From assembly GCA_006384855.1 (NCBI GenBank), contig VCJN01001169.1:62001-126000 (forward strand): 64,000 nt of DNA, in the 5' to 3' direction. Shown one piece after another: positions 10,440 through 20,967 of this stretch. The stretch's first letter is position 1; each line of letters begins with the position of its first letter. The DNA comes from Tetraselmis striata. Taxonomy: Eukaryota; Chlorophyta; Chlorodendrophyceae; Chlorodendrales; Chlorodendraceae. A model generated the notes under the pieces. The model had not been told where the DNA came from. It ran no database searches and worked only from the letters and a program-made list of their open reading frames with translations. The position numbers and the translations under genes are program-made.

Positions 10440-12920
10440 TCACCCCGCTCGTCTGCCGGCGGCGATGGCGAGCCTGTCGACATCCCTATTACTGCGCAGG
10501 CTGACGGTCCAGACGGTCCTTGCGATGCGTCAGTACGAGCAGGGCGGGGCGTCGTCGGGTGTTGTGTGGATTCGGAGCGATAGCGGAACAGGCCGTAAAA
10601 CTCTGATTACGACGCATGAAGTTCGATAACGGGTACGAAGCATCGAGTCCCCATCGACCGCGTCCATCGTGCTGCCCCGCGGCGCCGCTCCTCCGACCCC
10701 GAGTCCGAGGCGAGAAGCTTATCCAGCGCCCGTTAGCTCGGCGGCACGTTTCTAAGGTTACTTACGCCGGCCTAGCAGCCGCCCTTGCGTCGCGTCGACA
10801 CGGGCACGGCGTCGTCGTCAGGTGTCGGCGTGGTTTCGGAGCAATAGCTGCAAGGGCAAAACTCAGAAGGGAGCAGCGACCGGTATTATAGCGCGCCGCC
10901 GCACTCTGGCCCCGAGCCCGCGATGATACATAATGAAAAGGCGACCCACAGGCCGTTACTATGATATTCTAGTATAGCAGCCGCACATGGATCGCGTCGA
11001 CACGCGCGCACGGCGCATCGTCGGGTGTCAGCGTAGTCTCGAGGCGATAGTGGCATCACTGACGGGAAAAAACTTGGACGGTCACCATGTACGTTGCAAC
11101 AAAAGCGGCGTATCTCGCCACGCCACTCAGCCGACCGCAAGACCGCAACGATACGCCTATCACCAGCCCGGCAGCACGCTATGCCGCCCCCTGCAGCCGC
11201 CCGCTCGTGCATCGCATCGACATGCACTCGGAGTTGCGGGGTGTGAGCGCGCTGATTTCAGAGCGATTACAGAGGCATCATGCAGGCAACACTCGCAAGG
11301 CCGATACGTCGCATGAAAAGACCACGTTCATACCGCGCCGCGCCGCGCCGTCCCACTCCGACCCCGAGCCGGCGACGAGAAACCTGCCCACAGCCCGGCT
11401 GCACGCTATGCTGGTCTACAAACCGCCATTATTGCGCTGCGCCAACGCGCACTCAGAGTCGTCGTGGTTTCGGAGCGATAAGGGCATGGGCAGTAACCCA
11501 ATTCGGACGGTAGCAACGTATACAGCGACCACGGCATACCGCGCCACCCCACTCTTCCGACCTCGAGCCGCGATAAGGGGCATAGGGCCCGCAGTCCGGA
11601 TGCACTGCATGTCAGTCTAGCAGCCCCCATTCGTCGCGTCGACTCACACGAGCACGGCGCGTCGTCGGGTTTTGCTCTGGTTTCGGAGCGATAGCGGGAC
11701 AGGCAAAACTCGAAAAGCCGAGACGCACAAAGCGACCATGTCGTGCCGCGCCGCGCCACCGCCGGCCCCAACATTGCGATGAGATGCCGACAGGTAACCA
11801 CAGTAGCCCGGCTGCACGCTTTGCCAACCCAGGTAACCTGACATTTGCGCCGCGTAGATCCGCACTCGGCCGTGTCTTCGGGTTTCGTTGTGGTTTCGGA
11901 GCGTTGTCATTACTTACCGAACCTCGGCAGGGGCCGAGACGTACACATCGACTGCGTCGCATCGCGCCGCGCCACTCCCCCGACCCCGACCCCGACCCCG
12001 AGCCCGCGATGAACTGTATATTCACAGCTCGGCTGCACGCTATGCCGTCCTCGCAGCCGCCCTTGCGTCGCGTCTCCGCGCACTTGCACTTGTCGTCAGG
12101 TTTCGGAGCCGGCGGTAGTTTTATGGGCACTCGCAAGGCCGGGACGTATGACGCGGCCACGTCATATTGCGCCGCGCCGCGCCGCGCCGTCCAACGCTTC
12201 TGAACTCGCGACCGCCACGAACAGCGAGCCTACCCACAAATCGATCGCAGGCTATGCCGGTCTACGAACCGTCCTTATTGCGCCGCGTCAACACCTGTAC
12301 TCGGAGCCGTCGGGTTTTGGAGCGACAGTGCCAGGAAAATCTCGGAAGGCCGCGCAACGCATACAACTACGTCGTCGCACTGCGCCGCGTCACTCCTCCG
12401 ACCTCCGCACCAGCAAACCCCGCGGCAGGAAGCTTATCATCTAGCGATTGATTCCCAGCTGCACGATATGCTATATATATCGGCCCAGGAGCCAGCCGCC
12501 ATTGCGTCGCACCGACGCGCACGCTGAGGTACTGTTTGGCGGTTCCGTTGTGGTTTCGGAGCAATGGCGTTGCCGAAACTCGGAAGACCGAAAGTAGAAA
12601 GAAACAACGTTGTGCCGCACCGCGCTACTTCTCCGACCCCGAGCCCGCGACGCGTAGCTAGTACATGCTATTCACAATTGCGCATATAAATGTGTTTATT
12701 TGCCGGCTTACAAGTATTAGTAGTAGCGCCGCCATTGCTACGTCGTATGGACACGCACTGGGAGCCTCCAGGTCGTGTTGCCATAGTGGTATAGTTTTGC
12801 CGTAGTTGTGCAAACCAACAACAATTCATTGGTCGATAGCCGAGACTCAGAAGGCTGCGACGTGTACGCTCGGATATGAGCGCGCTGCCATGGATGCACG
12901 TATGGTTTCGGAGCACGTGG
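10440..12920 (+). repeat. Diverged tandem array, period about 212 bp
   Basis: The anchor TTCGGAGCGATAG and variants recurs at about 10571, 10835, 11037, 11257, 11468, 11682, 11895, 12102, 12316, 12555 and 12906, mostly 202-220 bp apart. Between anchors the same blocks return in order: an AAAACTC..GGC..GAGACG block, CGCCGCGCC, CTCCGACCCCGAGC, and a block ending near GGCTGCACGCTATGCC. Copies are clearly diverged, so this is an old satellite or a decayed gene-family array. The many short frames through it are periodic shadows of the repeat and not genes. Confidence 0.75.
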
Positions 12921-14429
12921 TCTGATCATGGCGATTATGGGGCAGGAAGAGTCAAAGCGACTTTGGGGCAAATAACCAAATCGCCGTATCATCGAACGCG
13001 TGACGATTTTCATTCAGCGTGACGACAATTGCTTCTGCTACTCCGTCTTATGATATTATCAGCTTGTCGACCTTTTTTCCTTTGAGTAGGCTGCTTTTTA
13101 TGTGGCCGTGGGTAGTACGTATATATATACATCTGGTTGCCATCACGTGCGGAATCCCCCCACTCCTTGCGCGACTGCTGGCTGCGCTCGCATTTTTATT
13201 CAATCCACGTACATGCTGCCATTACAATAGCGCAATATGCCCCATCATACACTATTGCTTTCATCATACATGACCATGATAACAATGTAACGAAGAATTG
13301 TGAAGCAATATGATTTAATACAACTATATGTATTAATTCCATTCGTAGTTGTTTTGCATGCTGACGGCAAGTGCTGCGATTCCTACTACATATTCTTTAT
13401 GATCGTAGACGCAATGCTGCAATATAACGCGGCGCGGTAAAATTCTTACCCGTTACTCTTCTTTCAACTGCAGATGAAACATCATTCTTCTAAAGCAGTG
13501 GCCGGCAGCAAGCCCGCAGCATCCCTACTGCTGGGCCGCAGCTGTAAGAGTACGAGTAGCAGCATCGGCATCGTCGTATGATGGCTGTTTGCCTCGTTGA
13601 CTTCAGCAGATAGATACAACAAACAGTATGCGCTGTCAATGTATTTATATTAGTACTGATCGACCCAGATATATGGCGTAGCAGCTGCCATATATATATA
13701 CATCACATACAATACAATAATTACAACACCAAATAGTACTATACAGTTCGAGCAGCACAGAAAAAGTCTACGGGGTACGATGAGGGTCGTGTATCTGATG
13801 CTTAGGAATGCAGTAAGATGGGACAGCTCACCACGAGACGCGTGTTGTCCCCCCCTCCCCCCCTGTTCCACCCGTCCAAGCATCCATCTTTTGGATCACG
13901 AGTGGCATGCTGGTGAGATATATCGTGGTAATTTAGCTATACAGTGGCGGGCGAGTCAAAATGCACGAGTGCGCAACACCTAACATCTACCACTTCATTC
14001 TCGTACGGGGCTGAGTACGGCGAATTTGTGCGGCTACTCTGTCCAATCATATTGCGCATGGTTTCCTGTGCGGCAACTACAGGGCCATCAAGCACAGTCC
14101 GACACATCCCCGAGGTCGCATACTATAAGATTGGGAGACTGCGCTGCTACACCCATAGCGGCAGTGGCACGTTGCATCAGGAAGCTCACACGTGTGCTGC
14201 CAGTAATGCGATAGGACGTGCACGGAAACCCGAGCCCTGGTTTGAGGTCATGCTGGGGGGGCTTGGAGGAATTATAGGCGGCCGGCTGGCCAACCACCGA
14301 GTTTGGATGCGAGTGTCATGTGGCACCTACGCGCCGGGCTTTGAGAGCAGCGCTGCTTGGCTGGCACAGAGCAGCGGCCGTACCCTATGTCCGTTACTTT
14401 CTGCTTTCACGTCGCTGACGCGGGCCGTC
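12921..14429. other. Intergenic region, no gene recognised
   Basis: AT-rich between about 13200 and 13780, with short TATATA tracts. No coding signal, RNA gene or clear repeat was seen. 14091-14429 lies just downstream of the minus-strand LRR gene and presumably includes its 3' untranslated region. Confidence 0.45.
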
Positions 14430-16562
14430 CTAGTGCGCAAAGACGCCGCGCAGCCAGCCGAACAAGCCGCGCCGCTGGCCGCCCGGGAGCTTGTTCCCCG
14501 CGAGGCGCTTGGCGCTGCTCGCATGGCGCGGCGCCTCGACGTACGTGGTGTAGCCGTCGTGCTGGTCGCGCAGGTCGCTGGGCGCCATGGCCTCCGCGAG
14601 CGCGTCGACGGCGCCGTCGCGGACGACCGCGGCGGTGGTGGAGGCGGGCGCGATGGAGGGGCGCGCGGGGATGCTCTGCCCCGCGCCCGGCTTGCCGTTG
14701 ACCAGCTTGCCGCGCAGCTTGGGCGGCACGCTCTCCAGCACCTCCACCGGGTTGCCGTCGATCGCGAGCATGTCGAGCTTGGTGCAGTTGACGAGCGACG
14801 CGGGCAGGCTGCGGATCTCGTTGCAGCTGCAGTACAGCTGCTCCAGCTCGGGGCAGTCCCCGATGCTCTCCGGCAGCGCCGTCACCTGCCGCGAGAGACG
14901 AAATTAATCCGAGTCAGTGCATCCAACCGGGAAGCGGGGCGCCAGCGGGGTGTCCCCAAGGTCTGAGCCATCATTAGGAGCTAGTGTATGTCTTGAGCTT
15001 CGCAGGTTGAGTACAATACCGAGATGCACTCGCTTCACCCCCATATACTGAGCTTTACCCCACCACCTCCCAACGAGAGAATCCCGGCAAGCGATGATGC
15101 CTTCGTCACGTGCGCTGCAGCCGCAGCCAACACATATCGCCGGGCTGAGGAGGGAGCCTATTTTATGGTTGAATGACCCGCCAGCGGAAGCAAACCTATA
15201 GCGACTACTTGAAGGAATACCAGTCACTGGAAGGCGATCGGAGGCGGAGGGTTCAGCCCTCTCTTCAGCTTCAAATGACGTTACTTTGATGAAGAATGAC
15301 GCTCGCTGTGACCTTATGCTACTTGTAGAGCTGTAGACTGTTATTGGGGGGGGGGGGGGGGGGGGGGGGTTTACCTTGTTGTTGTCCAGCCAGAAGCGCT
15401 TGAGGATCTTGCACTTGCCGATGGTGGCGGGGATGGTGGTGATGTTGTTGTTGTAGATCCAAAAGTCCTGCAGCTCCAGCATGTCGCCGATGGTGTCGGG
15501 CAGCTCCGAGATGTTGTTGCGCATGAGGCTGAAGGTGTTGCAGGCGGGCATGCTGCTGAGGAAGGTGGGCGGCACGGCGGCGATCTTGTTGGCGTGCAGC
15601 GACACCGCGCGCAGCGTGGCGCCGCACGGCATGACCTCCGGCAGCGACCCGATCTCCTGGCAGTGCAGGCTGAGCCGCTCCACGTTGGGCGGCACCGGCG
15701 GGAAGTTCTTCAGCTTGTTGGTGTTGAGGCCGAGCCAGCGCAGGGTGGTGATGGTGGCGAGCTGGGGGCTGATGGTGTGCAGGTTGCAGTTGTTGAGCGC
15801 GAGGTAGTCCAGCACGGGGAAGGTGTTGCCGTTGAAATCGTCCGGCAGCACCTCGATGTAGTTGCTGTGGCACTCGAGCTTCACGAGCTTGTGGCACTGG
15901 AACAGCTCCGGGGGGAACTCCGTCAGGTTGCGCGCGCTGATGTCCAGCCACTCCACGTCGGGGTGCATCTCCGTCTCGCGCTTGAGCGCGAGGTCCAGGC
16001 CCAGCTTGTCCTTGATGTCCGTGTCGCGCCCCACCGGCCACAGGTACCCCTCCCCGTCCTTCTTGTTCCGGATCAGCACGAAGCGCCACACCTCGTGGTG
16101 GTGCGAGTTCATGTTGCCGCCCTTGAGGTGGTGCCTGCGGCAGGGCAAGCTCAGAGCCTCAGCACGTAGCCCACATGTTCTTCGCCCCCGACGCGGAGCT
16201 GCAAGGAAACCTCAAGCCGGCGCCTTCGGCGTGCGCGGGCGGGCATTGCCGACCGACGCGCACGGCGACTCGGCTCACCTCACGCGGCCCCTCCACATCG
16301 TGAGCGAGCAGTCGCTGAAGTCGTCCAGACCCAGGTGGCGCAGCACGCAGGGCCCCGCGTTCGCGAGATCCGGCGGCGCGTGCGCCTTGCTCTCCTTCAC
16401 AGGCGTCAAAATGTCGGGGTCCTCCAGCTCGGTGAAGCCGGCAATGAAGTCGTCGCTCACGACGCCGTTGTCGATCACGTTCAGCCTCTGAAATATCGCG
16501 TACCCCTTGGGCAGGCACCACGCGATCGGGCCCTTCAGGTCCTCCATGCCGGGCGTCGCCAT
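14430..16562 (-). CDS. Leucine-rich-repeat protein, 3 exons
   Basis: Exons on the minus strand: 16562-16279, 16134-15375, 14885-14430. Phases fit and the introns are GT-AG, giving 499 residues. Residues 1-160 show no domain I recognise (contains AWCLPKGYAIFQRLNV and EVWRFVLIRNKKDGEGYLW). From about 165 to 400 there are at least nine LRR units with the LxxLxLxxNxLxxLP pattern, such as LRWLGLNTNKLKNFPP, AVSLHANKIAAVP and LEQLYCSCNEIRSLP, of the plant PIRL/SDS22-like short type. The C-terminal 100 residues are low-complexity and end in GLFGWLRGVFAH, a possible amphipathic helix. No kinase, signal peptide or membrane segment was seen. The LRR part suggests protein binding; the partner is unknown. 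Intron 2 carries a 24-base homopolymer (C in the sense strand) next to its donor. Confidence 0.85.
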
Positions 16563-18127
16563 CGAGCTGGGTGTGGCCTCGCCCACGCGGTGGGTATGTC
16601 GCTGCGCAGCAACGCGTCCGGCGCCTGCCGGCCCACACGCGCTCGCCGCGGCTGTGCTGCTGCGCTATATATATCTCCGACACGCTCTGGACGACAAGCG
16701 TGCTCCGAGACTGGAACCGCTCCACCCCCGGGATCGGCAGGCGGAGACAACAAGGTGGCACGGAAGCAGGAAATGTCGCCCGGATTCTTGCAGCTTTTAG
16801 TGTTTGTCTCGCCGCGTTAGGGCGCTGGTAGGTTGCTGGGGATGGGGCTGGTGGTAGTGAGGCTGTTGGCGAGAGCAAGAAGCGCGTTCGTCGCTGCCCT
16901 TCGTCCTATCTAGGCGCGTGTCGGCGAGTCACGCGATGGGCGCGTAAAACTGTGATGATGGGTTTGGTTTACACAGGACGCGGTAGGGTCGGGAGAAGGC
17001 AAAGTACTCCTATGGCCGGCAGGCAGGGGGGCGCGGGGGAAAACTCGTAAAACGCGTAATAGACGCGTAAAACTCGTAGCGACTGCCTCGGGAGGGCGGT
17101 ACGAGGTAAGTGTTCCGCGCGCAGCCGTTCTGATGCAGTGTACCTCGTACACTGGTTGCTATGGTGCAGTTACAGCGCAAGTGCTGACGCGACAGCAGCA
17201 GCAACGACGCGACTACAGTAATAGGGTGTTGGCGTGGTACCGTACTCGTACCTGGTACAGGTACTCGTACGTGTACGAGCATGATGGACAATTGAACTGA
17301 TGCTGTAATATGCCAGAATAATGAGGTACGGGTAAACGGGTACGGGGATTAGTGTTGATGCTTTCATCCATATCATATCTGTTCAACAGCAGCGGCGCAT
17401 GCTGCTCTGCCCTCTGCTCACGACCCTAGCAGCAGCATACCCTAGGGATGTAAAGACGTTAAAAGACTTCAGTACCCATCCTTACTACCTCTTGGACCAA
17501 GGTCGTATGAGGCCACCGCAAAGGTGTATCCGCAAGGGTGGCTGCTGTGAGCCCCCCCCCCCCCCCCTCCCCCCCTCCGGGACCATGCGGACCGAACAGC
17601 TACCAGTAGGCACTATTGTACAATGTACAACTTATAGTATGGATAGGACTTGGATACATCATTCTGAAGGGCATGGGTAGTCAAGCCGGTACGTAACATA
17701 ACATACAGGCAGGGGAATTGTGTGAGAGTGATGGCAAATAATCAGGAGACGTGCTTTGTGCCCCGGAATGTCCTGGCGTCAACCGCGCCGTCTTCACATC
17801 TAACATGTAACAACTATTACCCCATTTAAAACAGTGACCATCTGTTGGTACGGTGCCATGACAAGTAGGGGCCGTCATTGCTCTGCTTGCCCCTTTCATG
17901 TCGCGACTATTTTCAACCGATGCCGTGGCGATAAGGTATAATGCTGCAGCGAATCTGACAGCATCGCTACACCTCGTCAGCTGTCCCTGCCCTGCAAGTG
18001 CTATACCATCAATTGATGGGCATGCTGCAGTGTGGCTGGCATCGCGCCGCGTGCCTGGACAGTCAGCCGGCCCCTGTGCAACGGATCCTAGCGGATGCTG
18101 TGTAATGTTCCATCTGCACCAAGCCAC
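16563..18127. other. Intergenic region between two minus-strand genes
   Basis: This should hold the LRR gene promoter and the 3' region of the ABA4-like gene. A palindrome-rich stretch of GTAC-containing motifs lies at 17225-17285, and a poly-C run at 17553-17567. No coding sequence was recognised. Confidence 0.45.
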
Positions 18128-19368
18128 TCAGACCTTGGTGACTTGCTCATCTTTATCCTCTGGCTTTTGGAGAACAGCGCGGGTGAGCAGGTACACCAAG
18201 AGGCCGGGCGGTCCAGAATTGAATGCGGTGAGAAGAGCGAAGCGCACTGGAAGCCCAGTTTCCAGGGCATCCAACCATATCCAGCGCCCGGCCTGACAAC
18301 ATTGGGCCTTGGTTAGCTCGCAATAAACATCTCTCAGGAAACTTTGCGGTATATGTGCTTGTCCAAGACTGGCGGTGGTGGTGGGAGGGGGGAGGGGTTC
18401 ATCTGTGTTTGACAACCACATGAAAGTTGGGCTGAATTGGGAAGCTCACCAGCATGTCCCAGGTGCATAGATGCACCCAGTCTTGCCCAGCGTACGCGGC
18501 ATTGTCAAAGAGCGTGAGCATTTTGGCAGGATCCGTGATGGCTTCCGTGAAGAGGAATATCAGCTTAGCGTTCACATCATCGCCATTCTGATCACCAGCG
18601 CGAAACGGCAACCCTGATGAGCTCTGGCGTGCAATCACAGAAGCACAAGGCAGCATGCTGACACATCATGTTACCACTGGGCTTACCTGAGCATCAAGAA
18701 CCGCAGTTGCAACGAAATAGACGGTGTCAATCTGGGAAGCGTCATGTCAAATGGCGCTGTCAGGGATACATAGAGTTCCATCTACCAGCATTGCCAAAAG
18801 TGACTAGGGGCACAAAAATCGCGTGCAAGTTGGCCATGCAGACCGGAAAATGCACTCACCAGCGCGTATGGGACCATGAACCAGGTCGGACCCAGCAGCT
18901 TCTTTGTCAGCTCCCAGCGCGGGGCAATGATCTGCCACAATGCGGAGGGGCAGCACAGTTCAGTACAGCAAGGCCGCTCCGCAATGTGTCCGTGCAGAGA
19001 AGGGCATCAGCAGTTCCAAGCCAGCTTACTCGGCTTACCATTAGACACCAGGGTATCAGCACGAGGGTATTAAACGCAAGAAAGGGCTCTGCAGCGGAGG
19101 GATCCAGGTAGGTGGGCAGCGCGCAGGGTGGCCGAACGACCCTCTCAGAATTGCGCAGACCCGGAGGCGAGAAACAGGACCCGGACGCCGGCGACGGGGT
19201 GGCACCCGCCCAGAGGCGTGGCGAATACAGATAGGAGTGTCCTGGCAGAGGTGGGGCCGCCCACTTGGGAGCCATCGATTGGCGAACGGCGACAGGCGCA
19301 CGACGTGCCACGTCGCGCGTCGATCTGGGCTGAGCGGCGCTACACCACCGCGCCGTGAATGAGGACAT
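18128..19368 (-). CDS. ABA4-like membrane protein (DUF4281), 5 exons
   Basis: Relative of plant ABA DEFICIENT 4, a plastid membrane protein needed for neoxanthin formation, and of cyanobacterial DUF4281 proteins. Exons on the minus strand: 19368-19039, 18931-18860, 18731-18687, 18587-18450, 18292-18128. All are phase 0 and GT-AG, giving 249 residues. The first 80 residues are Arg/Ser/Pro-rich and transit-peptide-like. Family landmarks follow in order: FNTLVLIPWCLM (helix), APRWELTKKLLG, a middle helix, AGQDWVHLCTWDML, AGRWIWLDALE, and SGPPGLLVYLLTRAVL near the C terminus. The first part of exon 4 (about 18587-18560) is the weakest border. Function in xanthophyll metabolism is inferred from the family; activity in algae is not shown by the sequence. 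Confidence 0.85.
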
Positions 19369-20213
19369 TGTGAAGCGTGCGGCTACTGCTTCACTAAAAC
19401 GCCCAACGCGTAATCCCTACGGTGTCCGGGAAACCCTTGAATCGAATTCTGCCCAATAGCAGTACGGACGGACGACGTCGGTCAAGAAGTTTTGCGCGTG
19501 GCCCGTCAACCTGATGCTGTTCCCGGGACTTGGGTGATTGGTGACTTCACCGATCACCAACGTGGTGGTTGGTGTATTGGTGGAATGCAGCGGCATCACA
19601 CCGCCGGTTGGGCGCAACGAGTGGTCGCTAGGCGGCTACAGGTATCATCTAGTCCTGACCAGTAGAGTACATAAGGCGATTACAGTACTCGATACCATCA
19701 GGTAATACGTCGATAAATAGCGACTAACCCGCGAGGATTTCGAGTAATGGGGCACTGGTTAGGGTGCACATATCGTTGCGTAATCCTTATCCAACTCCAT
19801 CTATATATCTCTGTACATGCTATCCCTGTGTATTTACAGTTGTACTCGCAGCATCAGTAAAAGCAGCAGGTACGGTGGCGCTACCATTTTAAATTGTGTT
19901 GTAGCAGTCGCTACGAGGGCTGCTGCGAATTAGTCGCTATATTCGCGCTGCTAATTTTCGTAGCAGCATGGAACCTGCCTGGAACGAAATACCGGTACGG
20001 GTACCAGTACTGGCGTACTCTCTTACCGAACGTACGATCTTACCGAACGAACAACAGGTACAGTATATCGCAGAGCTGAAAGCTCAGTTTTGCTCGGGGT
20101 TTGCGCGCGCGCGTGATGCCGCAAAAATGCAGTTGCTGCAGTGGTGATGCTGGGCTTGATATTATATGTAAAACAAAGGGTCGCGATTATAATGGAAAAA
20201 TAGTGCTGATACG
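19369..20213. other. Intergenic region upstream of the ABA4-like gene
   Basis: No gene was recognised. It contains scattered GTAC-rich short motifs (19990-20030). Confidence 0.4.
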
Positions 20214-20466
20214 GGGTAAAGTAAAGTAAAGTTCGCCCCGGGACATCGGCCGAAGCCGCCCCAGCACTTGACCTCGTGCGCCAACTGCAGTCGTAGGTCT
20301 GGCATAGCCCATAGACCATTGCCTCATTCGAACCCCAAAGGGCTAATGCATCAACCGGGTAAACCCGGGACACGTCGGGCCGATATTGCCGAAATGCATC
20401 GGCCAGGAATCGAACCCGGGTCTCTCGCATACGAGACGACCGCTCTACCGAGCGGACAAGGGATAT
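20214..20466 (-). mobile_element. tRNA-derived SINE, full-length copy
   Basis: Read on the minus strand, the 5' end has an A-box-like segment (GCTCGGTAGAGCGG) and a B box (GGTTCGATTCC) 25 to 45 bases apart, as in a tRNA gene. The D loop is four bases shorter than usual and the acceptor stem does not pair, so it is not an intact tRNA gene. A body of about 170 bases follows and ends in GGGGCGAACTTTACTTTACTTTA, a CTTTA-repeat tail. A second copy lies at 48596-48802 (same strand), and a 3' fragment at 1213-1275. Confidence 0.75.
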
Positions 20467-20967
20467 CTCGGGGTATCTCCCACAATTCTTGGTCCGGCAA
20501 AATAATTCGTCCGATGTTTTTTCTACGCCAGTGGGACCACTCTCTATATGTGTAGCGACTATGCATTGAAATAAAATCAATTATTGGTCACGCCGTGCAG
20601 AGGTACCCGTACTGCTGTACTGGCGTACTAATCATCCTACTCGCATATATCATCGCGCCCCGCCGCCGCCGTCGTACGCCGCGTGGGCGCGCAGTATCAA
20701 GGCATCAGTCCGACGACGCGTTGCGACATCAGATACCGGTACCGGTACCAGCAGGCGGACACAGCCTGGCTAGAGCGTCTGCCCAACGAGACGAAGAAGG
20801 ACAATCATCACTATCCACGCCTCGCACGCCGCCAGTGCGACACTCTGCGCCGAGCCCTTGCAGATCCAACAGCTGTTACCGTAGCGCAGTATTCGCATCA
20901 ACAGACCAGCCGATATCACAGCCCCCATCTCCCGCCGTCCCCGGCCGTGTCGCCAACAGGTCCCAAG

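Noticed and set aside
11087-12203. Several 100-180-codon frames in the 10.4-12.9 kb array
   Set aside because: Their positions follow the 212-bp period and their composition is Arg/Ala/Pro/Thr-rich. No family features were seen.
15594-16169. Plus-strand frame of 191 codons opposite the LRR gene
   Set aside because: It mirrors the LRR exon periodicity (Val/Leu/Glu/His-rich) and has no independent features.
20380-20466. A functional tRNA gene on the minus strand
   Set aside because: A and B boxes and a T arm are present, but the D loop is too short, the acceptor stem does not pair, and a second diverged copy with the same attached body shows it is a SINE head.
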